DNA of 43,611 nucleotides from a virus. The translations under genes were made by a program, and so were the position numbers. Numbering within the stretch: the stretch's first letter is position 1; each line of letters opens with the position of its first letter. Under the pieces are notes generated by a model. That model had not been told where the DNA came from, ran no database searches, and worked only from the letters and a program-made list of their open reading frames with translations. The stretch lies in the IMG/VR virus record IMGVR_UViG_3300031673_000130, positions 1 through 43,611 of that record. One strand, 5' to 3'. Of the stretch, positions 22,684 to 30,236 are shown one piece after another.

Positions 22684-23831
22684 AGTAGGGCCTCCGGACA
22701 GCAACCCGCGGTTATCTGTTCTTCTGTTCGACTATCCGGGATCCCTCCTGTCGTAGGACCGAGAGCGGAGCAATCTTCCCAGTGGAGAGTGCAATTACTC
22801 ACCAGATACCAGTCACCACAAGCAACCCCGCCTGAGGAGGTTCTTCCACAAGTTCCAACCGGTTCATAAGTTCCATCACAGTTTAAAAACCTAAAACAGC
22901 TATGACCCCAACTCCCTTGACCAATGAGCGGATTTTCCCTGCATTCAGTAACCGCAGTCGCACAGTTACCTGTGACCACATTTACGGCAATGGTGATCGA
23001 ATCTAATTGCTTCCCCTGGCAACTCAACGTGATAGTCGGATTCTGATCACAATTCGCGTTACTCGATGGAGCCGTGTAGGTGACTCCGTTTCCGGTCGCA
23101 GAGGATAAAGAACCGCCTCCTCCAGTTATCGCCCACTCATAAAGATTTCCATCATGGAGAATTGGACTTGCCCATAAGATCTGCTCCTCATCAATGGCCA
23201 TCTGAAGCGTTGTGTAAGTGATCGAAGCCGTTGCAGGACAGACGTCACAATTAACCAGAATGTCATTCTTACAATAGGAATTTGTCGTTCTTGCGAGGAT
23301 TCTGACCTTCTGATAACTTCCGTCCAGTTCCGCGGTCACTAAACGAAAACAAACTTCCTTTTGATTCCATCTTGTAAGAACTGCCGGGGATCCCGCTAGA
23401 ATTTGAACCTTTGTTATCGTCTCGTATGCCGGGTTAAAGGTGCAACAAACCTCCTCATATCCAGGATTCCCCTTTTGAGCCCTGTCGCATTCCCGGTCAT
23501 GCGTGATGAACATCGGACAGTCCAGGATACAACCGACCCGGTGAATACCTCCCCAGGCACTATCCACGTCAGGGACCGGTCCAGGAAAATCAGGGAAATT
23601 TGGGGTAAAGGCATAAGGATCCGGATAGTATGTTTCCATTTCCTCATAGCTTTCCTCCAGGTATGGCTTTTTGAGCTCCGATTGTTTACCGAGGGCCTGA
23701 TTGAACATGGCCGCATCAGTGACCCTCTTCATTGACTCAATGTAACTGTCTTCCGGACTGGTTATGTATGGCTTTCGTCCATACTCCCTATCTATCGACT
23801 TTGGGGGTCCGCTTCTGGTTTTGGAGGACAT
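22680..23831 (-). CDS. Cys-rich protein with Ig-like region, likely virion-surface (383 aa)
   Basis: More than twenty Cys residues lie in the C-terminal 280 residues, in clusters such as VGCILDCPMF, EVCCTFNPAY, NCDVCPATAS and CTLHWEDCSALG. The stretch YEWAITGGGGSLSSATGNGVTYTAP is typical of bacterial Ig-like repeats, and Gly/Ser/Thr content is high. Such Cys density is unusual for a cytoplasm-assembled phage protein and may signal disulfides formed after lysis or metal binding. The first 43 bases overlap the 54-residue gene; M34 is a possible later start. Position beside the nozzle-like gene suggests a tail-exterior component. Confidence 0.7.
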   Translation of the reverse strand: MSSKTRSGPPKSIDREYGRKPYITSPEDSYIESMKRVTDAAMFNQALGKQSELKKPYLEESYEEMETYYPDPYAFTPNFPDFPGPVPDVDSAWGGIHRVGCILDCPMFITHDRECDRAQKGNPGYEEVCCTFNPAYETITKVQILAGSPAVLTRWNQKEVCFRLVTAELDGSYQKVRILARTTNSYCKNDILVNCDVCPATASITYTTLQMAIDEEQILWASPILHDGNLYEWAITGGGGSLSSATGNGVTYTAPSSNANCDQNPTITLSCQGKQLDSITIAVNVVTGNCATAVTECRENPLIGQGSWGHSCFRFLNCDGTYEPVGTCGRTSSGGVACGDWYLVSNCTLHWEDCSALGPTTGGIPDSRTEEQITAGCCPEALL

Positions 23832-23952
23832 CTTTAGGGTTTACTCCTGGCTTAGGCTTATCCCAAAAGCCTTTCACATTAAGAGGAGGTTCATCTGCAA
23901 TCTTTGTGACTTTAAAGAATTGCCTTTTCCATGGCTTTGTGGCGTCTTTCAT
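23788..23952 (-). CDS. 54-residue basic late protein
   Basis: The frame runs from the ATG at 23952 to TAG at 23788-23790. It reads MKDATKPWKRQFFKVTKIAD, then NVKGFWDKPKPG and NQKRTPKVDR. It fills the gap between the Acb2-like gene and the Cys-rich gene and overlaps both slightly, as is usual in this operon. The ribosome binding site (GAGAGA) is weak. No family is recognised; the composition is basic and Pro-rich. Confidence 0.55.
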   Translation of the reverse strand: MKDATKPWKRQFFKVTKIADEPPLNVKGFWDKPKPGVNPKDVLQNQKRTPKVDR

Positions 23953-24164
23953 GTTTCTCTCTCATTCCTCGCTATCGCGGCGTTTGCCCACATGACCCCT
24001 TCCTCGATCTTCCTGATTGCTTTAGTGAGCTCCGGACTCTCCGGACAGGAGAGGACAAGAAACTCTGCCAGTGCTTTTGCCTGTGTCCTGATTCTCTCAT
24101 ATCTTTGAGCCTGATCCTTTATCGGCTTGTGATATGTGAAAATGTTGTCAAGATCTAAACCCAT
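23949..24164 (-). CDS. acb2: Acb2-like anti-CBASS cyclic-nucleotide sponge (71 aa)
   Basis: The sequence has the hallmarks of the Acb2 family (T4 Vs.4 relatives): FTYHKPIKDQAQRYERIR at residues 9-26, AKALAEF, CPESPE at 40-45, and VMWANAAIARNE at 57-68. Family members are small hexamers that bind cyclic di- and trinucleotides and block CBASS defence. From memory, Tyr11 and Lys26 are key in the characterised protein; here residue 11 is Tyr and 26 is Arg. The start has AAGGAGGTAAGGGC upstream. Being inside the tail-gene cluster is notable, since it would be made late unless an internal promoter exists. Confidence 0.8.
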   Translation of the reverse strand: MGLDLDNIFTYHKPIKDQAQRYERIRTQAKALAEFLVLSCPESPELTKAIRKIEEGVMWANAAIARNERET

Positions 24165-24168
24165 GCCC

Positions 24169-26598
24169 TTACCTCCTTTCCCATACCGACATATTTACTC
24201 CTAGCTCCTCCAGGTACATTTCCTGGCTGGCCGTGTCATGCTGTAACTTGATGCTAATGAGTTGATCCTGGATATTTACGGAAAGCCTGTGGCGCCGTAT
24301 CAGTTGATTTGTGACCTCAGCCACCATGCTCAGGGTCTTGTCTGTGATGAATGCTATTCCGTTTTTGCTTATAGAAAGTTTGATGCTTCCAGCTGCTTGC
24401 GTCTTGCACCGGATCAGTAACTCCCGGAGGCTCAAATATTGGCCGCCTAAGCTAAATTCTTGTTGTGTGTAGGAGTCAATGGCGGTGCTCACATCATTGG
24501 TCCCGTAGTTTAGCTGATAAACCGTACCATCCGCGGTGCCTCCTCCAACCTGGAGGACCGGGACGTTCCCGGAGGCCGCTTCCACTTCTTCTATGCATGA
24601 GAGTGCTTGTCCAAGGACATCAAAGGACCAGGTCTTGTCCAGGAGATCAAAAACCGGGAATACATTCGGGACTGTGGCGGACGATCCGCTGACCAGGCCG
24701 ATCCGGATCACGTTAAATGTGGAGTCATACTTGAGCCACATCTCTGACTCATAACCGCGCCTGATACATTCCGTCTTTGTAGGATCAAAGTAGTTCTGAA
24801 TATCATCACTGATCAGGGACACACTCCTTCCATCACTGACAAAAACACCATGCCTCGATAGGAAGAAAAACAGATCTTTGATTTGCTCTTGATCCCCGAG
24901 CCGGACCAGAACTCCATCGACCACAGCCACGGTTTTATTATTCATCGTGCCGATCCTGGAGGAGAGAACCAGTTTCCCGAAGGTTTCAGGGGAGTATCCT
25001 TCAAAGAGGGTTACGGTCCCCCCTTCAACCCCTTTTTCTTCCTGCCATACGACCATTTCATTGTGGAATTTACGGATTGCGACAGTCTTATGAGCCCTCC
25101 CATCACCAGTTTCCAGGACGCCAAAATCCAGGCCGTTAAGAACCATCGGCTGACCGGTAGCAGAGACATAGAGATATTCAGGATAGAGATTGAAGCTAAG
25201 AACCGCTCTGTCTTTCCAGATACAGTTACATCGGCCCTTTCCGAGCTCTTCAACATCGAAATAAGGCATGGTCTGAATGCCAAGGATGATATCCGCGGAC
25301 AGGGTTTTATCCACTGTGAAGTAGTAGACATAGGCGTAATATTGAGAGGATCTGAACTGGTGCGGTTGTGCGGCTTTTCTGTCAAAACTGACCCATCCGG
25401 CGTTTGAAAGGCCGTTTGTTCCATCGGTCAAAGTGCCTACGGAAGCGAAAGCAGCTCCGTTCCAGTAATACCCTGCGTTGACGGTTGTTGATGCCGTACT
25501 GTTAGGATCCGGGCCCACGTCTATGTAAACAGCCTCGATGGGATCCGCGGATAGGATGATAAGTTTGTCTGAGGAGGTCATTTCCCCGACTTCTACCGAT
25601 CCGGAAGCGTAAAGATCGTAAGTGCCGGCTGAATCGTCATAAAAATAGCATTCGACCGCATCTGCCGGAACTCCATCCCACACATTCATGATATCCTGGA
25701 AAGAAGAGTCGAAAGTGACTCCAGATAGCTCTACCTCGCCGTCCAGTGCTGCTGAGAATCGTATTTGATACCAGTACCCCACTCCTCCATAGGCATATTT
25801 AGGTATGATGTCTGTGGGCTTGGGCTCTGTGAAGGACATCTTCCCCCCGGTTGTAGCTAGGGACGCCCCTCCTGAAGCAGTAGTATCTCCGAATCCGGAG
25901 ACCGCAGTCCAAGCTCCATTGTGATAGTAAATCGAGGCGTCTGAAGCGCTCCCGTTTGGCTTAGGTATGGTGAAGGTGAAAGACTTGGCAGGGACCGGGG
26001 TCTTGATCATCAAACAGTCATGATTTGCATAGGTATCCAGTAAGTCCAGGACCGCTACTGTGGAGGTCTGGCCATCGGAGACCTGATCTGAATAGTCTTC
26101 TCCCTCTGTAGGTACCGCAGGCATGGCCGCGGTACCCTTAAAGACAATGAACTTCTCAACGTAACTCGAGGATCCACCGTAGATTTGATGCTGATCGACT
26201 CCGTCAGAGAAAATCAACTTGTCGGCAATGTTGCCCCAGGCCGCGGGGATCTGGCCGGCGCTCCCGGAATAAACTTCAGATCCGAAGGCTCCGGTTGTGA
26301 CTCCCGGAGGATCCGCGGTAGCTTTGAGGATATCCCCATCCGACATCTGAGCGAAAAAGGCCTCTTCTGATACACGACCTTTCTTGAGCTGATAAAGGGA
26401 AAGGACCTTGTTGGTAGGACCATCAGCCTCAGTATGGAGTTTCCTCTGACCAGGCCTCTTGATAATTCCGGGATGCTTCCCCCTCATATTCTGGACCATG
26501 GAGAAGGCTCCAAACGGCAATGATGCCTTTTCCCGGACAGTAACGGCGCTTCCCTGGAGAGGAATTCCTTTGATCTCTGTCAGTTGTTTCAGTGCCAT
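24169..26598 (-). CDS. Tail nozzle/DNA-stabilisation-like protein (809 aa)
   Basis: The opening (GIPLQGSAVTVREKASLPFG, then MRGKHPGIIKRPGQRKL) and length suit the beta-propeller tail-nozzle proteins of short-tailed phages, such as P22 gp10-type and T7 gp12-type proteins. The middle contains repeated Gly/Asp/Thr-rich beta strands, and the C-terminal third has propeller-like blades (GVFVSDGRSVSLISDDIQNYF). It follows the adaptor gene, as expected for the tail built under the portal. Its ATG lies directly after the adaptor stop (TAAATG). The assignment rests on order, size and style rather than a catalytic motif. Confidence 0.6.
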   Translation of the reverse strand: MALKQLTEIKGIPLQGSAVTVREKASLPFGAFSMVQNMRGKHPGIIKRPGQRKLHTEADGPTNKVLSLYQLKKGRVSEEAFFAQMSDGDILKATADPPGVTTGAFGSEVYSGSAGQIPAAWGNIADKLIFSDGVDQHQIYGGSSSYVEKFIVFKGTAAMPAVPTEGEDYSDQVSDGQTSTVAVLDLLDTYANHDCLMIKTPVPAKSFTFTIPKPNGSASDASIYYHNGAWTAVSGFGDTTASGGASLATTGGKMSFTEPKPTDIIPKYAYGGVGYWYQIRFSAALDGEVELSGVTFDSSFQDIMNVWDGVPADAVECYFYDDSAGTYDLYASGSVEVGEMTSSDKLIILSADPIEAVYIDVGPDPNSTASTTVNAGYYWNGAAFASVGTLTDGTNGLSNAGWVSFDRKAAQPHQFRSSQYYAYVYYFTVDKTLSADIILGIQTMPYFDVEELGKGRCNCIWKDRAVLSFNLYPEYLYVSATGQPMVLNGLDFGVLETGDGRAHKTVAIRKFHNEMVVWQEEKGVEGGTVTLFEGYSPETFGKLVLSSRIGTMNNKTVAVVDGVLVRLGDQEQIKDLFFFLSRHGVFVSDGRSVSLISDDIQNYFDPTKTECIRRGYESEMWLKYDSTFNVIRIGLVSGSSATVPNVFPVFDLLDKTWSFDVLGQALSCIEEVEAASGNVPVLQVGGGTADGTVYQLNYGTNDVSTAIDSYTQQEFSLGGQYLSLRELLIRCKTQAAGSIKLSISKNGIAFITDKTLSMVAEVTNQLIRRHRLSVNIQDQLISIKLQHDTASQEMYLEELGVNMSVWERR

Positions 26599-27468
26599 TT
26601 ATAAGATCCCCGCATTGACGTCTATGGACATATCAAAATCCTCGTAGAGCTCTTCCACATCGATATCTTGAGGAGGTCCGGCATAACCCTTTATTGCCTC
26701 CCGGAAAAGATCGATCCATTCCTTATACTCAGCGGAATTTGGTGTGACCTGGCTTATTGGGTGGGTTCTTGTGAGAATTACGGCAAGAGGAGCTATCAGC
26801 TGCCTAAACTCCACGGGGATCTCCGGCACCAGGCCATAATAACTCCCTTCATCGGCACCTACGGCGCTAATGGAAGCAACTCGAGCCGCGGTATAGTCCG
26901 TAATCGTCCCGGTCCAGTCGTCAGTGACGTCCTCGATCTCCATGTTATTGTAATAATCGGCTATCTTCTTGGCATAGGTAGAGTCCAGGACTGCGCTTGT
27001 CGCTGCAACACAGGTTCCAAAGGCTCCAGAATGAATATCGCGGCATCTTCGGTGATACCAGAGGGTGTAAGTATCGGTGCATGAGGCCTTTTCAATAACC
27101 AGAGTGCGGCCTTGTCTTCTGTAAAGACGATCGTTGCCGACAGCCTCAGTGAGTCTGGTTTGATCAATGCCGATAGGATAGCACTTCCGGCCGGCGCTAT
27201 TCTTCAGGATCCTGAGCCGACCGAAATCGGAGGGAAGTGTGAGGACAGAATCAACCGCGGTTAGATCTTCGCTATCGAGAAACTCCTCGGGGATCCTCTC
27301 CAACAGAAGGGCATAGATAAACTGGAGAGCTTTGTTGATCTTCCTTAGCAGGTTTGCATTGCTCCAGGCCCCGCTCGTATCGGTTCCCTGCACATACGCG
27401 TCACTGAATTCATTAAGATCTTCCCGGACCTCTGAAAGGATCTCGTAAGCATTGTTATATGTTCCCAT
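26599..27468 (-). CDS. Head-tail adaptor, gp4-type (289 aa)
   Basis: The sequence begins AYEILSEVREDLNEFSD and includes WSNANLLRKINKALQFIYALLLERIPEEF, then YTLWYHRRCRDIH and VPEIPVEFRQLIAPLAVIL. This layout (an N-terminal helix pair, a mixed middle and the EFRQLI helix near the end) recalls P22 gp4 and T7 gp11-like adaptors that join portal to nozzle. The position directly before the nozzle-like gene agrees. No catalytic residues are apparent. Confidence 0.6.
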   Translation of the reverse strand: MGTYNNAYEILSEVREDLNEFSDAYVQGTDTSGAWSNANLLRKINKALQFIYALLLERIPEEFLDSEDLTAVDSVLTLPSDFGRLRILKNSAGRKCYPIGIDQTRLTEAVGNDRLYRRQGRTLVIEKASCTDTYTLWYHRRCRDIHSGAFGTCVAATSAVLDSTYAKKIADYYNNMEIEDVTDDWTGTITDYTAARVASISAVGADEGSYYGLVPEIPVEFRQLIAPLAVILTRTHPISQVTPNSAEYKEWIDLFREAIKGYAGPPQDIDVEELYEDFDMSIDVNAGIL

Positions 27469-27471
27469 TCC

Positions 27472-28221
27472 TTACCCCATTAAGTCAGGGAAGGACTCAC
27501 CGTACATTGCCTCATAGATATTGTTAAGCCTGTCTTTTGCTTCCTGGCTAAAACCGGTGATGATCTCCATGTTTTGCACTAGGAAAGGCCGGAGCCATCG
27601 TTTATTTTTATTCGTAGCAGCCGAAATGACCTCTTCTTCCAGCTCGGTAAGACTTTTTCCTTCAGTCTCTACCAGGGAAACCTCTACTTCAAACTCATCT
27701 TTTTGAGCCTGAGGTTCCGGTATATTCGCAATACGAGCTCCAGAGGGTCTTTCCATTAAAACAATCTTCATTAGATCGGCCATCTGGCTTTGAAGTTGCG
27801 CCATTTGAGCCTGCTGCTGCTGGTTTTGAGAAATAAGAACCTGCACCATGCCTCTTTCATCCGCTTTTTCAGAGTATGGTTCGATCAACTCGAGGCCTAA
27901 CTCTTTAGCATAGGCTTTTATATGTTCCGGAGGTGGAATCCATGGCCTCCCGGCTCGTTTCTGTGCTTCATTCTGCTGGTTATGCCTCTGGACCTGGCGC
28001 TTTTTAAACTCAAGATTACGCTCAATTCCCTGTTGCCTTTTCGGCTCAATCTCATCTCCAAACTCCAGGCTCATAAGGCCTCGAGGACCCAGGCTATTCA
28101 AGACATGCTTTGCTCTGGCATCATTCATCTTTGCGGTGCTATTAGGCGGTAGTACGATATCTTCCCCGATGTGTTGAGTTCTGAACTCTTCATTTGTCGG
28201 ATTAAAAACTATTACTGACAT
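27472..28221 (-). CDS. Late structural protein, Gln-rich coiled coil (249 aa)
   Basis: Residues 1-55 (VIVFNPTNEEFRTQHIGEDI, VLPPNSTAKM) form a small beta-like module. Residues 60-100 are basic and helical. Residues 130-160 (ISQNQQQQAQMAQLQSQMADLM) form a Gln-rich coiled coil. A helical C-terminus follows. Between capsid and adaptor genes this could be a head-completion or assembly protein, but the family is not recognised. Its stop and the next gene's ATG are separated by three bases. Confidence 0.65.
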   Translation of the reverse strand: MSVIVFNPTNEEFRTQHIGEDIVLPPNSTAKMNDARAKHVLNSLGPRGLMSLEFGDEIEPKRQQGIERNLEFKKRQVQRHNQQNEAQKRAGRPWIPPPEHIKAYAKELGLELIEPYSEKADERGMVQVLISQNQQQQAQMAQLQSQMADLMKIVLMERPSGARIANIPEPQAQKDEFEVEVSLVETEGKSLTELEEEVISAATNKNKRWLRPFLVQNMEIITGFSQEAKDRLNNIYEAMYGESFPDLMG

Positions 28222-28694
28222 TATGCTTCTCCTTGTGGCTGATCAAAGGCAATGGATCTATGATCTATCACCTTGAGAGCCTGTTTAGGTTTATGGGTTA
28301 TCTTGCGAAAGGTCCCATGGCCCGCCTTCGGACTTGTCGGCCTGGCCATAACCTTAGCGAGTTGAATCTTATCGTCTTTGGTCATATCCCGGAAATTCTC
28401 CGCGGCCTCTCTGCGTTTCTTCTCCCGGTACCCTTCCATGTAGGCCGAAATCTCATTGAGATACGCGTTAAGGCTCGTCCTTGAGAGATCGTGCCGTTTC
28501 AGGAAAAGGATATCCCGGTTATCCGGTTGTCTGAATCCTCCATCTTCGTCACGTTTAACGACAAAGAGGGATACCGGATCTCCGGTTGCACGTTTGAAGG
28601 TGATAACAAAACGCTCGATATCCCGGTTCCACATGACATCAAGGCGCTTATCCAGGGTTTTGAGATCCCGGAGAAAGACATGATCAGGTTTCAT
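28221..28694 (-). CDS. Unknown late protein (157 aa)
   Basis: The N-terminal half reads as a compact alpha/beta domain (RLDVMWNRDIERFVITFKRA, DPVSLFVVKRDEDGGFR). The second half is helical and basic (YREKKRREAAENFRDMTKDD). The segment KRLDVMWN near 17 appears in hypothetical phage proteins next to capsid genes, as far as I recall. The stop overlaps the next ATG by one base (TAATG). A head-assembly role is inferred from location only. Confidence 0.6.
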   Translation of the reverse strand: MKPDHVFLRDLKTLDKRLDVMWNRDIERFVITFKRATGDPVSLFVVKRDEDGGFRQPDNRDILFLKRHDLSRTSLNAYLNEISAYMEGYREKKRREAAENFRDMTKDDKIQLAKVMARPTSPKAGHGTFRKITHKPKQALKVIDHRSIAFDQPQGEA

Positions 28695-28696
28695 GA

Positions 28697-28879
28697 TTAT
28701 GCCTTTGCTATCCTGGGTTTGACTTGCTTCTCCGGCGCTTTCTCTGTTTCAGGTTCCTTCTCTGACGGCTTTTCGACTGCCTCTTTCTTTTTCTCCACAG
28801 GTTCACAGGACGGACAAGCCCCCCCCTCTCTCCAGAGATACTTGAATCCACATTTAGCACAATGTTTCATTTCAGCCAT
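28697..28879 (-). CDS. Small zinc-ribbon protein (60 aa)
   Basis: The start has GGAGGATAATC upstream. One zinc site is evident: HCAKCGFKYLW near residue 6 and GACPSCEPV near 21, the classical two-pair ribbon. The rest is a Glu/Lys/Pro tail (KKKEAVEKPSEKEPETEK). It is followed by only two bases before the next gene. The function is unknown; small ribbons in capsid clusters may bind nucleic acid or stabilise assembly. Confidence 0.7.
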   Translation of the reverse strand: MAEMKHCAKCGFKYLWREGGACPSCEPVEKKKEAVEKPSEKEPETEKAPEKQVKPRIAKA

Positions 28880-28892
28880 GATTATCCTCCGT

Positions 28893-29138
28893 TTAAAGTT
28901 CGTCTAACCTTTCCTTGATATCATTGCACTTATCCATGATGTCATTGACCTTATCAGACATATCCTCCAGGAAGCTGATAAGATCATCGGACAGTTGACC
29001 CTGAGGCAGCTTTCCAGTTCCAGCACACTGGGTACACTGATTATCGAATGGTACTGGATCACCACCCGGAATTGGCGTTGTTCCTGTTTCAGAACCCGTA
29101 CCGCCACAAGCTGGGCAGTCCTGAACAATCTCTTTCAT
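28893..29138 (-). CDS. DnaJ-type zinc-finger small protein (81 aa)
   Basis: Two CxxCxGxG motifs, CPACGGTG near residue 8 and CTQCAGTG near 35, match the Cys-rich repeat of DnaJ (two of its four copies, enough for one zinc ion). The second half is a helix (LISFLEDMSDKVNDIMDK, CNDIKERLDEL) that would make a coiled coil. Such single-site DnaJ-like fingers occur in many phage structural regions, with possible chaperone or binding roles. The start has GGGAG in front. Confidence 0.7.
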   Translation of the reverse strand: MKEIVQDCPACGGTGSETGTTPIPGGDPVPFDNQCTQCAGTGKLPQGQLSDDLISFLEDMSDKVNDIMDKCNDIKERLDEL

Positions 29139-29164
29139 GGCAATCTCCCAGCAGTCTCCTGCTA

Positions 29165-30121
29165 TTACGTATTGACAGTATCAGAGCCATGGTTCCAAAG
29201 GTCTACATAGGTACCACCGCCCTGCACGAGATTGGCTCTGGTAACAGTCGGAGCGACATTTCCGAAGGCTAACCCAGTGCCATCAATATAGATCGGCTCG
29301 TCACAGGTATCAGCCCTATCGGACGTATCATCCTGGAAGAAGTTATACGCAAATAGACCGTTGTGACCCTGGGCCATGAAGATCCCTCTTGGAACTCCAA
29401 TGAACCGACAGCCGATAACTTGAGGATTGACCGGATTATATACACCGTTAGTTGCGTGTTTAACCCCGTACACCTCCATAGAGGTTGAAAAGAAACAACC
29501 TTGGATGAGAGTACCATCCAAACCGTAATCCAGAATTCCACCGTCTGCCCCATCAGCGACGTCTCTTACAAAGTCAACGTTGAGGACCTTGTTTCCATAT
29601 GTATGGGACACACCCAGGCCGTCAGCATCACTGGCATTGCCACCAAGTCTCAATACTGGGTAGGCAGCGTCATAGGTGAACATTCCAACTTTTTCGATGG
29701 TATTGTTACTGCCTCTTATCGACAAGGCCGGTCCACCGGCACTGCCATCATATTCACCGGCCGTTCCACTTCCATAGAGCACAATGGAGTCATGGTTTCC
29801 AGGAGCAATACCAAGGATATGAACATCACTGGCCGTGAGAATCAACGGGACTTCAGAATACCAGCCCTCGGCAACCATAATCCTTCTCATCCTACCCCTG
29901 CTTTTTGCTTTGTTCGCTCCGGCTGTGTAGTCTGCATTTACTTGTCCTATGGCCTCGCCCCATGTCTTGAAGGCCTTATGAAGCGCCATACCATCACCAG
30001 ACCTGCCAACGTTTCTGTCTATGAAGTAAGTCTGTGCCACTGGGGTTAGACCCATTCCACCCCCAGCTATCTTGGATGGATCAATGTTCGCAAAAGGACT
30101 GATGTTATAATCTCTAATCAT
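29165..30121 (-). CDS. Right-handed beta-helix protein (318 aa)
   Basis: The sequence has short turns of Gly, Asn and Asp alternating with strands: ILGIAPGNHDSIVLYGSG, SIRGSNNTIEKVGMFTY, NKVLNVDFVRDVADGADGG, TLIQGCFFSTSMEVYG, QVIGCRFIGVPRGIFM, HNGLFAYNFF. That is the pattern of parallel beta-helix proteins such as pectate-lyase-like spikes. No catalytic cluster is obvious. Its place directly after the major capsid gene, not with the fibre, suggests a capsid-surface decoration that might bind glycans, rather than a tailspike. A clear AAGGAGAG precedes the ATG. Confidence 0.75.
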   Translation of the reverse strand: MIRDYNISPFANIDPSKIAGGGMGLTPVAQTYFIDRNVGRSGDGMALHKAFKTWGEAIGQVNADYTAGANKAKSRGRMRRIMVAEGWYSEVPLILTASDVHILGIAPGNHDSIVLYGSGTAGEYDGSAGGPALSIRGSNNTIEKVGMFTYDAAYPVLRLGGNASDADGLGVSHTYGNKVLNVDFVRDVADGADGGILDYGLDGTLIQGCFFSTSMEVYGVKHATNGVYNPVNPQVIGCRFIGVPRGIFMAQGHNGLFAYNFFQDDTSDRADTCDEPIYIDGTGLAFGNVAPTVTRANLVQGGGTYVDLWNHGSDTVNT

Positions 30122-30236
30122 GTCTTCTCTCCTTTTTATAGTTGACCCCCGGCAAGGAAAGTGCGCGGGTAGGAGGTAAAGGACCCCCTGGGTGCAGGTC
30201 TCCCCTCACCGGGATACTGGGTTAAAGGGTTTACTC

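Noticed and set aside
30122-30236. Possible gene or terminator between capsid and beta-helix genes
   Set aside because: The 115-bp gap has only a weak GACC/GGTC pairing without a U-run, and the frame crossing it runs into the capsid gene; treated as a plain leader.
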